Source of the DNA: Hymenobacter qilianensis
GTDB taxonomy: Bacteria; Bacteroidota; Bacteroidia; Cytophagales; Hymenobacteraceae
DNA: 64,000 bases
NCBI RefSeq assembly: GCF_014489555.1
Contig: NZ_CP060784.1
Coordinates: forward strand, 2,852,001-2,916,000
Direction of reading: 5' to 3'
Under the pieces are notes generated by a model, which saw only the letters and a program-made list of their open reading frames with translations, was not told where the DNA came from and searched no databases. Below are positions 18,017-26,568 of the stretch, one piece after another; position 1 is the first letter of the stretch, and each line of letters begins with the position of its first letter. Made by a program: the position numbers and the translations under genes.

Positions 18017-18808
18017 TCAGCCTTCCAGCCAGTGTTTAAATACGCTGGCTTTCTCCCGGCTCACCACCACTTCATCAGTGGGGCTGGGGGCCAAATCCAG
18101 CTTCAGCTTGCCGTTGAAATGAGGGTGCAGGCGCTGCACCGCCTGCAAATGCGCCACAAACTGCCGATTAAGCCGGAAAAACTGCCTAGGGTCGAGCAGA
18201 CCTTCCAACTGCTCCAGCGTGTAGTCCACCACAAACCGGCGGCCATCCAGCGCCACGAGCGTCGTGACTTCATTGCGACTCTGAAACCAGGCGATTTGCC
18301 CGACGAGTAGCGGCAGCTGCTGCTCCCCGCTGCGCACCAGAAAGCGCGATTTGTAGGGCTGATTGGGGAGGGGCAGGCTGTCGAGCAGGCGCTCCAGGCG
18401 CTGGGCCGCGTCGGGTGGGGTCGGCGCAGTAGGCGTCCGCCATTGCTCCAGCTTCCGGAGGGCGGCCTCCAGCTCAGCCAGCTTGATGGGCTTCAGCAAA
18501 TAGTCGATGCTATTGGTCTTGAAAGCCCGGATGGCGTAGGCGTCGTAGGCGGTGGTAAAGATGACAGGGCTCCGTACAACGGTGCGCTCAAACAGCTCGA
18601 AACTCAATCCATCGGCCAGGTGAATATCGGCCAGAATAAGGTCGGGGGGCAAATTTGACTTCAGCCACGCCAGGGCGGCCGTCACGCTATCCAGCACCGC
18701 CACCACCTTGGCCTCCGGCGCCGCCTGGTGGAGTAGCCGCTGGAGGCGCTCCGCCGCCGGGTATTCATCTTCGAGCACCAGAACGGTCATGGATAGCTTG
18801 AGGGGCAT
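18017..18808 (-). CDS. LytTR-family response regulator
   Basis: 263 residues from the ATG at 18808 (MPLKLSMTVLVLEDEYPAAE); an internal ATG at 18790 is also possible, and a longer open frame upstream is not credible. Receiver: LVLEDEYPAAERL, DLILADIHLADGLSFELFE, IDYLLKPIK. LytTR domain: QIAWFQSRNEVTTLVALDG, FVVDYTLEQLEGLLDP, FFRLNRQFVAHLQAVQRL. The blocks DIHLADGLSFELFE and PVIFTTAYDxYAIRAFK are shared with the facing regulator. In this cluster (kinase 19367-20395, DoxX-like 18877-19335, then this gene) it is the last gene. Its motif copy (G6 18644-18649) encodes NLPPD. Confidence 0.92.
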   Translation of the reverse strand: MPLKLSMTVLVLEDEYPAAERLQRLLHQAAPEAKVVAVLDSVTAALAWLKSNLPPDLILADIHLADGLSFELFERTVVRSPVIFTTAYDAYAIRAFKTNSIDYLLKPIKLAELEAALRKLEQWRTPTAPTPPDAAQRLERLLDSLPLPNQPYKSRFLVRSGEQQLPLLVGQIAWFQSRNEVTTLVALDGRRFVVDYTLEQLEGLLDPRQFFRLNRQFVAHLQAVQRLHPHFNGKLKLDLAPSPTDEVVVSREKASVFKHWLEG

Positions 18809-18876
18809 CTGGATTAATGAATTAGATAATTGAGGGGATAGGGGATAAAATAGGCCTCCTGGAGAAATGCAGCGAG

Positions 18877-19335
18877 CTATAAAGGCAGAGCTAAGGCAAA
18901 ATACCACGTCCAGGCAATAAAGAACAGCTGGAGCGGAATGCGGAACCAGAGGTAGCGAGGCCCTGGCCCATCCAAGGTGCCGGTCTGGTAGTTCAGATGG
19001 CGTTGAGCCGCAATGATATTGCCGGGCAAAATCAGGACGAAAAAGGCCATGAGTAACCAGCCCGTATGCCAGCGAAACGCTGGGAGTAGCAGCCCCACTG
19101 CCGCCAGTAGCTCCAGCACGCCGGTTGCCAATATCCATGCTTTTTTGGCGGGCAGAAAGTCCGGCAGCATTTGCATCATCCCTTTGGTAAAGGCAAAGTG
19201 CGCCACTCCTGTAAACAGCAGCATGGCAGCCATGGCTCCGTTTCCGGCGAAGACATAATTTGGGCTGCCATGCAGGATATACGTGCCGCCAGCCAACAGA
19301 CCGAACATGGCGAGCAACACAAATAATGGTTTCAT
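18877..19335 (-). CDS. DoxX-like four-helix membrane protein
   Basis: 152 residues, four transmembrane helices: MKPLFVLLAMFGLLAGGTYI, MAAMLLFTGVAHFAFTKGM, ILATGVLELLAAVGLLLPAF and LLMAFFVLILPGNIIAAQRH, followed by an additional hydrophobic C-terminal stretch. The AHFAFTKGMMQMLPDFLPAKK and GVLELLAAVGLLLP blocks are characteristic of the DoxX superfamily. Members act in thiosulfate oxidation, redox or stress response in other organisms; the role here is unknown. It sits between the histidine kinase and the response regulator, with 31 and 68 base gaps, so it is probably co-transcribed and may act with the sensor. Confidence 0.8.
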   Translation of the reverse strand: MKPLFVLLAMFGLLAGGTYILHGSPNYVFAGNGAMAAMLLFTGVAHFAFTKGMMQMLPDFLPAKKAWILATGVLELLAAVGLLLPAFRWHTGWLLMAFFVLILPGNIIAAQRHLNYQTGTLDGPGPRYLWFRIPLQLFFIAWTWYFALALPL

Positions 19336-19366
19336 ACCGATAGCTGTAAAAGAAAAAAGCCCTGCC

Positions 19367-20395
19367 TCAGCGAGGCCCCAGCAGCGGCAGCCGCACCCGA
19401 AACCGCTGATTCTCAGTGCTGATTTCTACTGGCTGAGAGGCATGCAGCAGCTCGTAGCGGTGCTGCACATTGCGCAAGCCAGTGCCGGTGCAGCGCACGA
19501 GCCCCGCCAGCCTTGGTCGCAGAATATTCTCCACTGTAAAATACCCGGTGGCCGGATCGGCGGTGAGGCGGAGCTCCAGCGGGTTTTCGCGCGAGGCGAC
19601 GTTGTGCTTGAGCGCATTTTCCACCAGTAACTGCACGCTCAGGGGAGCCACGTGCCAAGTGAGCGCCACCGGTGGAATCTCCTGCTCAACCCGCAGGTTA
19701 TCGCGAAAGCGGACTTTTTGCAGAGCCACATACGTGTCTACGAAAGCCAGCTCCTCCGCCAGCGGCACCGTTACTTTTTCGCGGCTGAGCAGCACGTAGC
19801 GGTACACATCGGCTAGCTGCTCTACAAACTCCTGGGCCGCCGCATTGCCAGGCTCAATGAGGGCCGAAAGCGTATTGAGCGAGTTAAACAAAAAATGCGG
19901 ATCGAGCTGGTTTTGCAGGGCTTCGAGCTGGCTTTGTACCCCGGCTTGGGTAAGCTGCTCGGCATGGCGCACATTCTGCTCCCACTTCTGAAAAAAATGG
20001 TGGCTTTCGTACACAAGCAGCACTACCGAAGTAGGCACCAGATTCAGCAGTACTTGCACGAAAATTCGCTCGGCACTTAGCACCCCAAATAGTTCGGTGG
20101 GCAGCAAAAGTGTGAGCCCGACGGTGATGGAAACGGTGGCCAAACTAGCGTAGAGCAGGCAAGCAGCGGCCAGCCACCAGATGCGCACCGATGTTTGACC
20201 CACATCAGGAAACCGGCGAATAAGCCCTTGCCAGATAGCGCGCGTTCCCAGCCAAATGGTAAGCGTGTAAACAAGCGAAATCGGCCAGCTGACCAGGAAC
20301 ACCGGAACAGACCGAAAAGCGTAGTCGGCCTCGGGAAGCAGCATGAGCAGACTTACAATCGGAATTCCAAACAGCAGCAACTGACGGTCTTGCAT
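19367..20395 (-). CDS. LytS/YehU-type sensor histidine kinase
   Basis: 342 residues from the ATG MQDRQLLLFGIPIVSLL; a longer frame adds a Pro-rich leader that looks untranslated. Four transmembrane helices (about 7-150) lead to a linker and to the kinase box QLDPHFLFNSLNTLSALIEP with the phospho-accepting His. It has the ATP-binding box LLVENALKHNVASREN and a final GLRNVQHRYELLHAS. Same architecture as the kinase at 15935-16998. Co-directional with the DoxX-like and LytTR genes downstream, forming a three-gene signalling unit. Confidence 0.9.
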   Translation of the reverse strand: MQDRQLLLFGIPIVSLLMLLPEADYAFRSVPVFLVSWPISLVYTLTIWLGTRAIWQGLIRRFPDVGQTSVRIWWLAAACLLYASLATVSITVGLTLLLPTELFGVLSAERIFVQVLLNLVPTSVVLLVYESHHFFQKWEQNVRHAEQLTQAGVQSQLEALQNQLDPHFLFNSLNTLSALIEPGNAAAQEFVEQLADVYRYVLLSREKVTVPLAEELAFVDTYVALQKVRFRDNLRVEQEIPPVALTWHVAPLSVQLLVENALKHNVASRENPLELRLTADPATGYFTVENILRPRLAGLVRCTGTGLRNVQHRYELLHASQPVEISTENQRFRVRLPLLGPR

Positions 20396-20452
20396 GGTGG
20401 GTGGCGTGGGTTTTGGCCCCCGTGGGCCTGGCGGCAACTTACGCACTTTCCC

Positions 20453-21331
20453 TTACTGCGAAAGCAGCGGCAGACCGCTCAGCGCCCGCCAGTATAGCAG
20501 GGCCACCCCACCGGCGTAGAGCGCCGCGAAAGCAAAAATCCCCGCTGTTTGGGCACCAGTCTTCCAACTAGGCATCGCGCGGGCCAGCAGCCAACCGGCC
20601 AACGGAAGCGCCTGCAAAGCGTGCAAACCCAGAAAGTGGGCGGCGCGCAAATCGCCGGCGCGGGTGCTCCAGCCCAGCACGGGCAGGCCGGCGCCACCAT
20701 CGGGAGCGCCTACGGTGTGCGCGTTTTGCCCAATCATGGCTCCACCAATGGCGCTGCCCAGCAAAAACAGCAGCAGCCCCAGCCGCATGCCCCACACGTA
20801 CCCAGCCGAACCAAAAGGCCGGTGGCGCAGCATCAGATACAAGGCCCACACCAGCAAGAGGGTATTGATGGCGATAAACAGGCCCATGGCGGCAAATACC
20901 AGCGCATCGAAGACGGAGCTATTGTTGAAGTGCGAAGTAGTGCCACGGGCTGCCTGTAGGAAAATAGCCGCAATTTCGACCGTCATGCTGATGGCTACCC
21001 CCCAGCTGATAAGGCGCACGGCCCGCTGTGCAGGCGCCGGCAAATCGGCCAGCAGCCAGCCCAGCGTCCACAAATAGATAAGGTTGGAAAGCGAGAACTT
21101 GAGGGGCTTGAACCAAACGTTGAGGCCCGTTACCACGCGCTCATCAAACGGCACCAGCGCCAGGGCAAGCAGGGCCAATCCCGCACTCAGCCACCCCGCC
21201 CACGACAATACAGGATTGCAGCGGTGCAGAATGACCAGCCACTCGCGCAGATCCTGGCCCGAACTCAGGAGCAGCGGACGGCGGGGGACAAATGAAGCGG
21301 AGTTGCCAGAAGCGAAGAGGAGCGTTTTCAT
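20453..21331 (-). CDS. Polytopic membrane protein of unknown function
   Basis: 293 residues from the ATG MKTLLFASGNSASFVPRR; the frame is open far upstream, but that part overlaps the ABA4-like gene. There are about eight transmembrane helices, e.g. SWAGWLSAGLALLALALVPF, LIYLWTLGWLLADLPA, GLFIAINTLLLVWALYLML and TAGIFAFAALYAGGVALL. Conserved-looking polar blocks are GLNVWFKPLKFSLSN and AAHFLGLHALQALPLAGWLL (histidines possibly binding a cofactor). I cannot name a family. It starts 3 bases after the ABA4-like stop codon, so the two are an operon. Confidence 0.7.
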   Translation of the reverse strand: MKTLLFASGNSASFVPRRPLLLSSGQDLREWLVILHRCNPVLSWAGWLSAGLALLALALVPFDERVVTGLNVWFKPLKFSLSNLIYLWTLGWLLADLPAPAQRAVRLISWGVAISMTVEIAAIFLQAARGTTSHFNNSSVFDALVFAAMGLFIAINTLLLVWALYLMLRHRPFGSAGYVWGMRLGLLLFLLGSAIGGAMIGQNAHTVGAPDGGAGLPVLGWSTRAGDLRAAHFLGLHALQALPLAGWLLARAMPSWKTGAQTAGIFAFAALYAGGVALLYWRALSGLPLLSQ

Positions 21332-21333
21332 AC

Positions 21334-21816
21334 CTATGACGAATAAGATGAACGAACAGAATCCAGGGCTGGGGCGGGGCTGGGGGGCAAATTCAGCGGG
21401 TAAAAGCGGCGCACGATGGCGTACAGCAGTAGCCCTACTGGCCCAAGCAAAAAGGTGAATAGCAGACACGGAATCAGCAGCAGGTGCGGCACTCCGCGGC
21501 GGTGCGCATCGCGCGCCGACCACGCGCCCACGGCCAGATCGAAGCAGAGATAATGCACCCAGCCCGCCAGCAGCGCCCACGGATCCTGGAAAAGCAGCGC
21601 AACTTCAGCCAGCGAAGAAAAGCCCCCCACACTGCCCTGCGGCCCCGCATAATGCACCCCAATGACTACGGCATAAACCACAGCCAACCCCAGCGACAAT
21701 ACCCCGCTGAGCACCAGGCGGCGCGTAACCATCCAGCGCGGCGCAATCAGCAGCAAGGCCCATCCCAGCATGGCTACGGTGTTGGCAACGGAGAACAAGG
21801 TAGTGGGCGTAAGCAT
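21334..21816 (-). CDS. ABA4-like family membrane protein (DUF4281)
   Basis: 160 residues with four helices. It shows the ABA4-like pattern: LFSVANTVAMLGWALLLIAP at the N-terminus, FQDPWALLAGWVHYLCFDLA in the middle (W-x-H-Y-L-x-F-D-L motif) and a last segment LLLIPCLLFTFLLGPVGLL. In plants ABA4 is needed for neoxanthin synthesis; bacterial homologues, seen in carotenoid-producing Bacteroidota, have no proven role. It is translationally adjacent to the downstream membrane protein at 20453-21331. A C6 motif copy (21623-21628) lies inside. Confidence 0.8.
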   Translation of the reverse strand: MLTPTTLFSVANTVAMLGWALLLIAPRWMVTRRLVLSGVLSLGLAVVYAVVIGVHYAGPQGSVGGFSSLAEVALLFQDPWALLAGWVHYLCFDLAVGAWSARDAHRRGVPHLLLIPCLLFTFLLGPVGLLLYAIVRRFYPLNLPPSPAPALDSVRSSYSS

Positions 21817-22103
21817 AGCAGAGAGCTTTATTTCTACTAAACTACCCCTGATTTCTACCCCAGGAAATCCCTAACCAAGCGAAGCCGACCCCACGCCGGG
21901 TGAACCGGCAATATTCTGTGGTGAACCGTTGCTGTGGGCTGGGGCAAATGTGGGAAACCCAGCTGGGGGGCTTTTTTTATTGGCTTTCCATCGACCGATA
22001 ACCCACAGATGATACCTGCGTTGAATTAAAGTACTCCGGGGCAAGTGGGCTGGCCATCCTTCCACTCACGTATTTCTGCCTGGTGGACGCGTACTTTTAG
22101 CCT

Positions 22104-22805
22104 GTGAATAAGCTCGTACTCCTGCTGCTCCTGCTGCTGAAACCGGCACTTGCCACGCACGCGGCCAGCGCAACGCACGCGGCCGTGGTGCCCGACAGTG
22201 CGTTCGTGCGGCAAACCCACCGCCGCCCGGTGTTTCAGTTCGACCAGCGCTTCTCGCTGCTTAATGGCAAGGTGGTCGGTATCAATGGGTTGAAAGGCGG
22301 AATCGAATTTAATGGGCGTCTGCGGGCCGGCCTGGGCGTGTACCTGCTCAGCGGCGGCGTGCCCACCGATGCTCCACTGCCCCCCGATTTGCCCCCTAAC
22401 ACCCGCGATGAGCTGCGTTTTCGCTACCTGGTAGGCTACGGCGAATATGTGCTCATCGGTAACCCGCGCTGGGAGCTGAGCACGCCCGTACAGATTGGAT
22501 TGGGTAAGTTTTACTCCCGCTATGAACTCCCCAACGGCCAAGTGCGCCGCTCCGACAAAGACCAGATTTATATTCTGGAGCCTTCCATCGTCAGCCATTA
22601 TCGGGTGTTTAAGTGGCTGGGTCTGGGCGGGGGCGCTGGCTACCGCCAGATGCTATTTATCAACGACAAGCTGGAAGATGAGCTGAGCGGCGTCATCTTC
22701 TACGGTCGGGTAAAGCTGTTTCTGGGTGATTTGTACAAGATAATGAGAGGCCGGCAGAGGCTCCTTTCCCAAGATGGGCTGCGCGCCGAAGACTGGCAAA
22801 AGTAG
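22104..22805 (+). CDS. Exported protein, probable small outer-membrane beta-barrel
   Basis: 233 residues from a GTG start. A signal peptide (MNKLVLLLLLLLKPALATHA) is followed by alternating-hydrophobic beta strands: GINGLKGGIEFNGRLRAGLG, FRYLVGYGEYVLIGNPRWEL, VSHYRVFKWLGLGGGAGYRQ, ending in GVIFYGRVKLFLGDLYK. The tail is charged. I recognise no family; strand pattern and aromatic girdles suggest an outer-membrane barrel. A motif copy (C6 22380-22385) codes for LPPDL. Nearby genes do not indicate a role. Confidence 0.55.
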   Translation: MNKLVLLLLLLLKPALATHAASATHAAVVPDSAFVRQTHRRPVFQFDQRFSLLNGKVVGINGLKGGIEFNGRLRAGLGVYLLSGGVPTDAPLPPDLPPNTRDELRFRYLVGYGEYVLIGNPRWELSTPVQIGLGKFYSRYELPNGQVRRSDKDQIYILEPSIVSHYRVFKWLGLGGGAGYRQMLFINDKLEDELSGVIFYGRVKLFLGDLYKIMRGRQRLLSQDGLRAEDWQK

Positions 22806-22940
22806 AATATAGCTTCTGGCTGCCTCAACCCCTATCCCCTTCTCCCCTAGGAGAGAGGGAGTCAGACGCTCAGCCTACGCGGCTACGTCGGCTGCCGCCT
22901 CCGTAACCGCTACCGTGTTCCTTTCTTGGTTTTATAAAGT

Positions 22941-22975
22941 AAAAAAGCCCCCGAATTGTCCTCGGGGGCTTTTTT
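22941..22975 (+). terminator. Intrinsic terminator
   Basis: AAAAAAGCCCCCGA, loop, then CTCGGGGGCTTTTTT. It ends the gap after the beta-barrel gene. The rest of the 360-base gap 22806-23165 holds a pyrimidine-rich stretch (CCCCTATCCCCTTCTCCCC) and nothing that looks coding. Confidence 0.85.
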
Positions 22976-23165
22976 GGGCGCCGCCAGCTACTCCATGCAG
23001 ACTTCTGTAGCGGCCAGGCCGCCTGTTTGCCCACGGGTACTAGCGGCCGGCGGCTCGCCGCGCAGTTATTCCCGGATTCGTATTCTGCGTAAAGGTGTCC
23101 GGCTGCGTAACTAGGGCTTTTCTTCGCTCCGCCGCGCTAGCCTGGTCCCGCCGCACCCTTGCCCC

Positions 23166-25312
23166 ATGAATAATGCGACTCGTCAAATACAGTATTTCTT
23201 ATTCAGCCAGGATTTCTCGGATGGCGTGCGCATCACCCTGGCGGTGCTGCTGCCGCCGTTGGTGCTGGGCCAGCTTGGGCAGCTCGAAACGGGCATTTCC
23301 CTTTCCATTGGGGCGCTGTGCATTAGCCTGATCGACTCGCCGGGGCCGGTAAAGCACAAGCGCAATGGCATGCTCTACGGCAATCTGGCTATATTCCTGG
23401 TGGCGCTGCTTACTGGCTTTGCCCGGCTCAGCCCCTGGACGATGGGGCTGGAGGTGTTGGTGCTCAGCTTCCTGTTTACCATGTTCAACGTCTATGGCAA
23501 CCGGGCGGCGGCGCTCGGCTCGGCGGCGCTGCTGATCATGATTTTGAACATGGATCGGCCGCTTACGCCCCCGCAAGTGCTCACGCACAGCCTGCTGACC
23601 CTGCTGGGGGGCATTTGGTACATGGCGCTGGGGCTGCTGATTTTTCGCGTGTGGCCCTACCGGCCGGCCCAGCAGGCCATCGGCGAATGCGTGCACGCTA
23701 TTGCTCAGTTTCTTCGAATAAAGGCAAACTTTTACCACGCCCATACCGACCTAGACAGGAGCTACCGCCAGTTGGTGGCCCAACAGGTAGTGGTAAGTGA
23801 AAAGCAGGAAGCGGTGCGCGAGTTGCTGTTCAAAACCCGGCAGATCGTGCGCGAATCCACGCCCGAGAGTCGCCGGCTCCTGCTCACCTTCATAGACGTG
23901 GTCGACCTGTACGAGCACATTACCACCACGTATTACGACTATGCGGCCCTGCGGACGCAGTTTCAAACCACGGGCGTGCTGGCGGAAGTAGGCCGCATGA
24001 TTGAGCAGCTGGCCGAGGAGCTGGACACGATTAGCCTGGCCATGCAGTCCAACCGCGCGTTTCATGCGCGCGCCAACCACAGTCAGCAGCTGGAGCACTT
24101 GCAGGCTCACATAGAGGCCGTGGGCCAGCAGCACCCGGAGGTTCGTACGCTGGTGCTCAAAAAGCTGCTCGTTAATCTGCGCAACCTCGTTCAGCGCCTG
24201 GAAGATGTGCTGGGCTACTTCAATGCCCCGGCGCCCGCGCCCACCCGCCGCACCACGGAGGTGGAGTACGGCCGCTTCGTATCGCATCAGGACTACGGGT
24301 TAGGCGTTTTGCGCAGCAACCTGACGTTTAAATCGGCCGTTTTTCGCCACGCCGTGCGCGTGCTGCTGGCCAGCGGGGTGGCATTCCTTGTTGCCAAGCT
24401 GGTGTTTGCTGGCAGCCACAGCTACTGGATTGTGATGACGGCGGTATACATGCTCAAGCCCGCCTTCAGCCTGACCAAGAAGCGCAACTACGAGCGCATC
24501 ATCGGGACGCTGCTGGGGGGCTTTTTGGGGGTGCTACTGCTGGTCAGCATCACCAGCCAGCCTCTGCAGTTTGCCTTTCTTCTGCTTCTGATGGTGCTGT
24601 CGTTCAGCTTTCAGCGCCGCCACTACCTTACCTACGTCACGTTCATCACGTCCTTCGTGGTTGTCATGCTTAGCTTTCTGGGCGGGAGTTACCTGGCCGT
24701 GGCCCAGGAGCGCTTGCTGGATACGGTGGTCGGCTGCGTCATTGCCCTGACGGCGGGCTACCTGCTGTTTCCCAACTGGGAGTCGGAGCAGCTGCGCGAC
24801 TATATGGGCCGGGTGCTGTCCGCCAACCGGCGCTACCTGCAGCAGCTGGCGGAAAGCCTCGCCGGCCGGCCCCCCGATTTTATTCCTTACCGACTGGCGC
24901 GCAAGGAAGTGTACGTGAGTTCGGCCAACTTGGCGGCGGCCTTTCAGCGCATGCTGTCCGAGCCCAAAAGCAAGCAGCAGCGCAGCGAGGATGTGCATCA
25001 GTTTGTGGTGCTCAACCATATTCTGTCCTCCAATATCGCCACCCTGAGTGCCGCCGTGCGGGCCCAGCCGTCCCTAGCGCCTTCCGTGGAAGTACAGCGC
25101 GCCCTGCGCCGGGCCTTGGCCGCCCTCACCACCAGCCTGCAAAAGCTGACTCCCGCCGCGCCCCCTGAATCAGCGCCCGCGCTACCTGCCGCCCCGGCGG
25201 AGCGCGCAGAAAAGCCCCCACCGCCGACGACCGGCAGGTGCTGGAGCAGCTGGAGTTTATTCAGAAAGTCAGCGGCGATATCAGCCGGGTAACGGAGGCG
25301 GTGTTGGCGTAG
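23166..25312 (+). CDS. FUSC/YccS-family inner-membrane protein, frameshift near the end
   Basis: About 715 residues. Two hydrophobic modules of five to six helices each (residues about 15-165 and 395-545) flank a soluble helical region. This is the FUSC (fusaric acid resistance-like)/YccS layout, with DSPGPVKHKRNGMLYG and the second FUSC repeat KRNYERIIGTLLGGFLGVLL. The apparent stop near 25290 follows a C5 run (25215-25219). Adding one C gives PTADDRQVLEQLEFIQKVSG and a stop at 25310-25312, so this end is annotated. Family members are proposed efflux transporters for aromatic acids; the substrate here is unknown. Confidence 0.85.
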
Positions 25313-25316
25313 CCAC

Positions 25317-26504
25317 TCACTGATTACCGCGGCCCGCGCCGCCGGCTGCCAGCGCTGCTTTCAGCGTTGCCCGCCGGTCCAGCTTGCCGGATGCCGTAGT
25401 TTCAAACTGCGGGACAAACACCAGCTCGCGGGGCCGCTCATACCGACCCAGACGCTCGGTGAGCAGCGCCAGGAGCTGCTCGCTCTGCATCGACGATAGC
25501 GGGGCGCCTTCCAGAAAAGCCGTTACCTGCTCACCCAAGCGCTCATCGGGCCGGGCGGTCACGAAGGTGCGTCTGGGGGGCAAATTGAGTTCCGCCAGCG
25601 CTACTTCCAGCACCTGCTCCACCTTTTCGGCCTGCACCTTCACGCCCCCGGAGTTAATGACAAAGTCGGCGCGGCCCAGCCACTCAAACGCGTGCTCTTC
25701 GGGCAGCAGGCGCACCTGGTCATTGGTTACAATAAGCTGATCATTGGTAACGTCGGCGCGCACCGCAAGGCAGCCGCGCTCGTCCTGCTCCACATGAATG
25801 CCGGGAAGCACTTTGTAGGTCAGCGAAGCATCGGGGCCATTGAGGCGGCGCAGCGCAATGTGGGAGGCGGTTTCGGTCATGCCGTAGGTATGATACACGG
25901 GCACCGTGAGGGCCTGGGCGGCCCGCGCCAACCCGCTCTCCACGGCCGCGCCGCCTACCAGAACAGCCTTCATTTTATTGAGCCGCGCCGCGTGCCCATT
26001 CTCCAGCACCGTGCGCAGCTGCAACGGCACGAAAGAAGCAAAGTCGAACGCCGCCCCAGGCGGCACCAGGGCCAGCGGGTCGGCGTGAGGCTCCACGATG
26101 GTCAGGTGCAGATTCAGCTCCAGGCCGCGCACCAGCATCATCAGCCCACCCACATATTCGCAGTTCAAACACACCAGCATCCGGTCACCGGGCCCCAGGT
26201 CGAAGTAGTCGCCGGTGCGGTGGGCACTAGCCGCGAGCTGCTGCCGCCGCAGCTGTATCCGCTGGGGCTCGCCGGTAGAGCCGGAGGTCTGGAGGCCAAA
26301 TTCCAGCGTGCCATTCAGCCACTGCCGGCAGAAGTCCAGCACCTTGGCCTCGTAGCCATTCAGATCTACGGGACTATCGGCGGGGTATTGCTTGATGTCG
26401 GCGTAGCGAAACTCGCGGCCGTTGAGGAGAAGGGAATCGGGAAGGAGGGAAGTATCAGGCATGGGCAAAGCAGAGGAGCGCGGCAAACGTTTGTAAAGAG
26501 CCAT
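25317..26504 (-). CDS. menE: o-Succinylbenzoate-CoA ligase (MenE), AMP-binding
   Basis: 395 residues (381 if the start is the ATG at 26462). The P-loop of adenylate-forming enzymes is TSGSTGEP (73-80), followed by the A4-A5 core VYHTYGMTETASHIAL, GRADFVINSGGVKVQAEKVE, and the catalytic Lys in TASGKLDRR (about K374). The compact length and the Y-G-M-T-E-T motif fit the short Bacteroidota MenE, which activates o-succinylbenzoate with ATP and CoA for menaquinone synthesis. The assignment is strengthened by the men genes 6 kb away; other short acyl-CoA ligases are possible. It converges with the FUSC gene after only a few bases. Confidence 0.82.
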   Translation of the reverse strand: MALYKRLPRSSALPMPDTSLLPDSLLLNGREFRYADIKQYPADSPVDLNGYEAKVLDFCRQWLNGTLEFGLQTSGSTGEPQRIQLRRQQLAASAHRTGDYFDLGPGDRMLVCLNCEYVGGLMMLVRGLELNLHLTIVEPHADPLALVPPGAAFDFASFVPLQLRTVLENGHAARLNKMKAVLVGGAAVESGLARAAQALTVPVYHTYGMTETASHIALRRLNGPDASLTYKVLPGIHVEQDERGCLAVRADVTNDQLIVTNDQVRLLPEEHAFEWLGRADFVINSGGVKVQAEKVEQVLEVALAELNLPPRRTFVTARPDERLGEQVTAFLEGAPLSSMQSEQLLALLTERLGRYERPRELVFVPQFETTASGKLDRRATLKAALAAGGAGRGNQ

Positions 26505-26568
26505 AACTGCATACGGATAATGCCTGGAGCTGCCTAAAGTGGCCGAGTAACTGTGGCATAAATCGTTC

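Noticed and set aside
18809..19138. Long N-terminal extension of the minus-strand LytTR regulator
   Set aside because: It overlaps the DoxX-like gene in another frame and has no domain content; the receiver starts at 18808.
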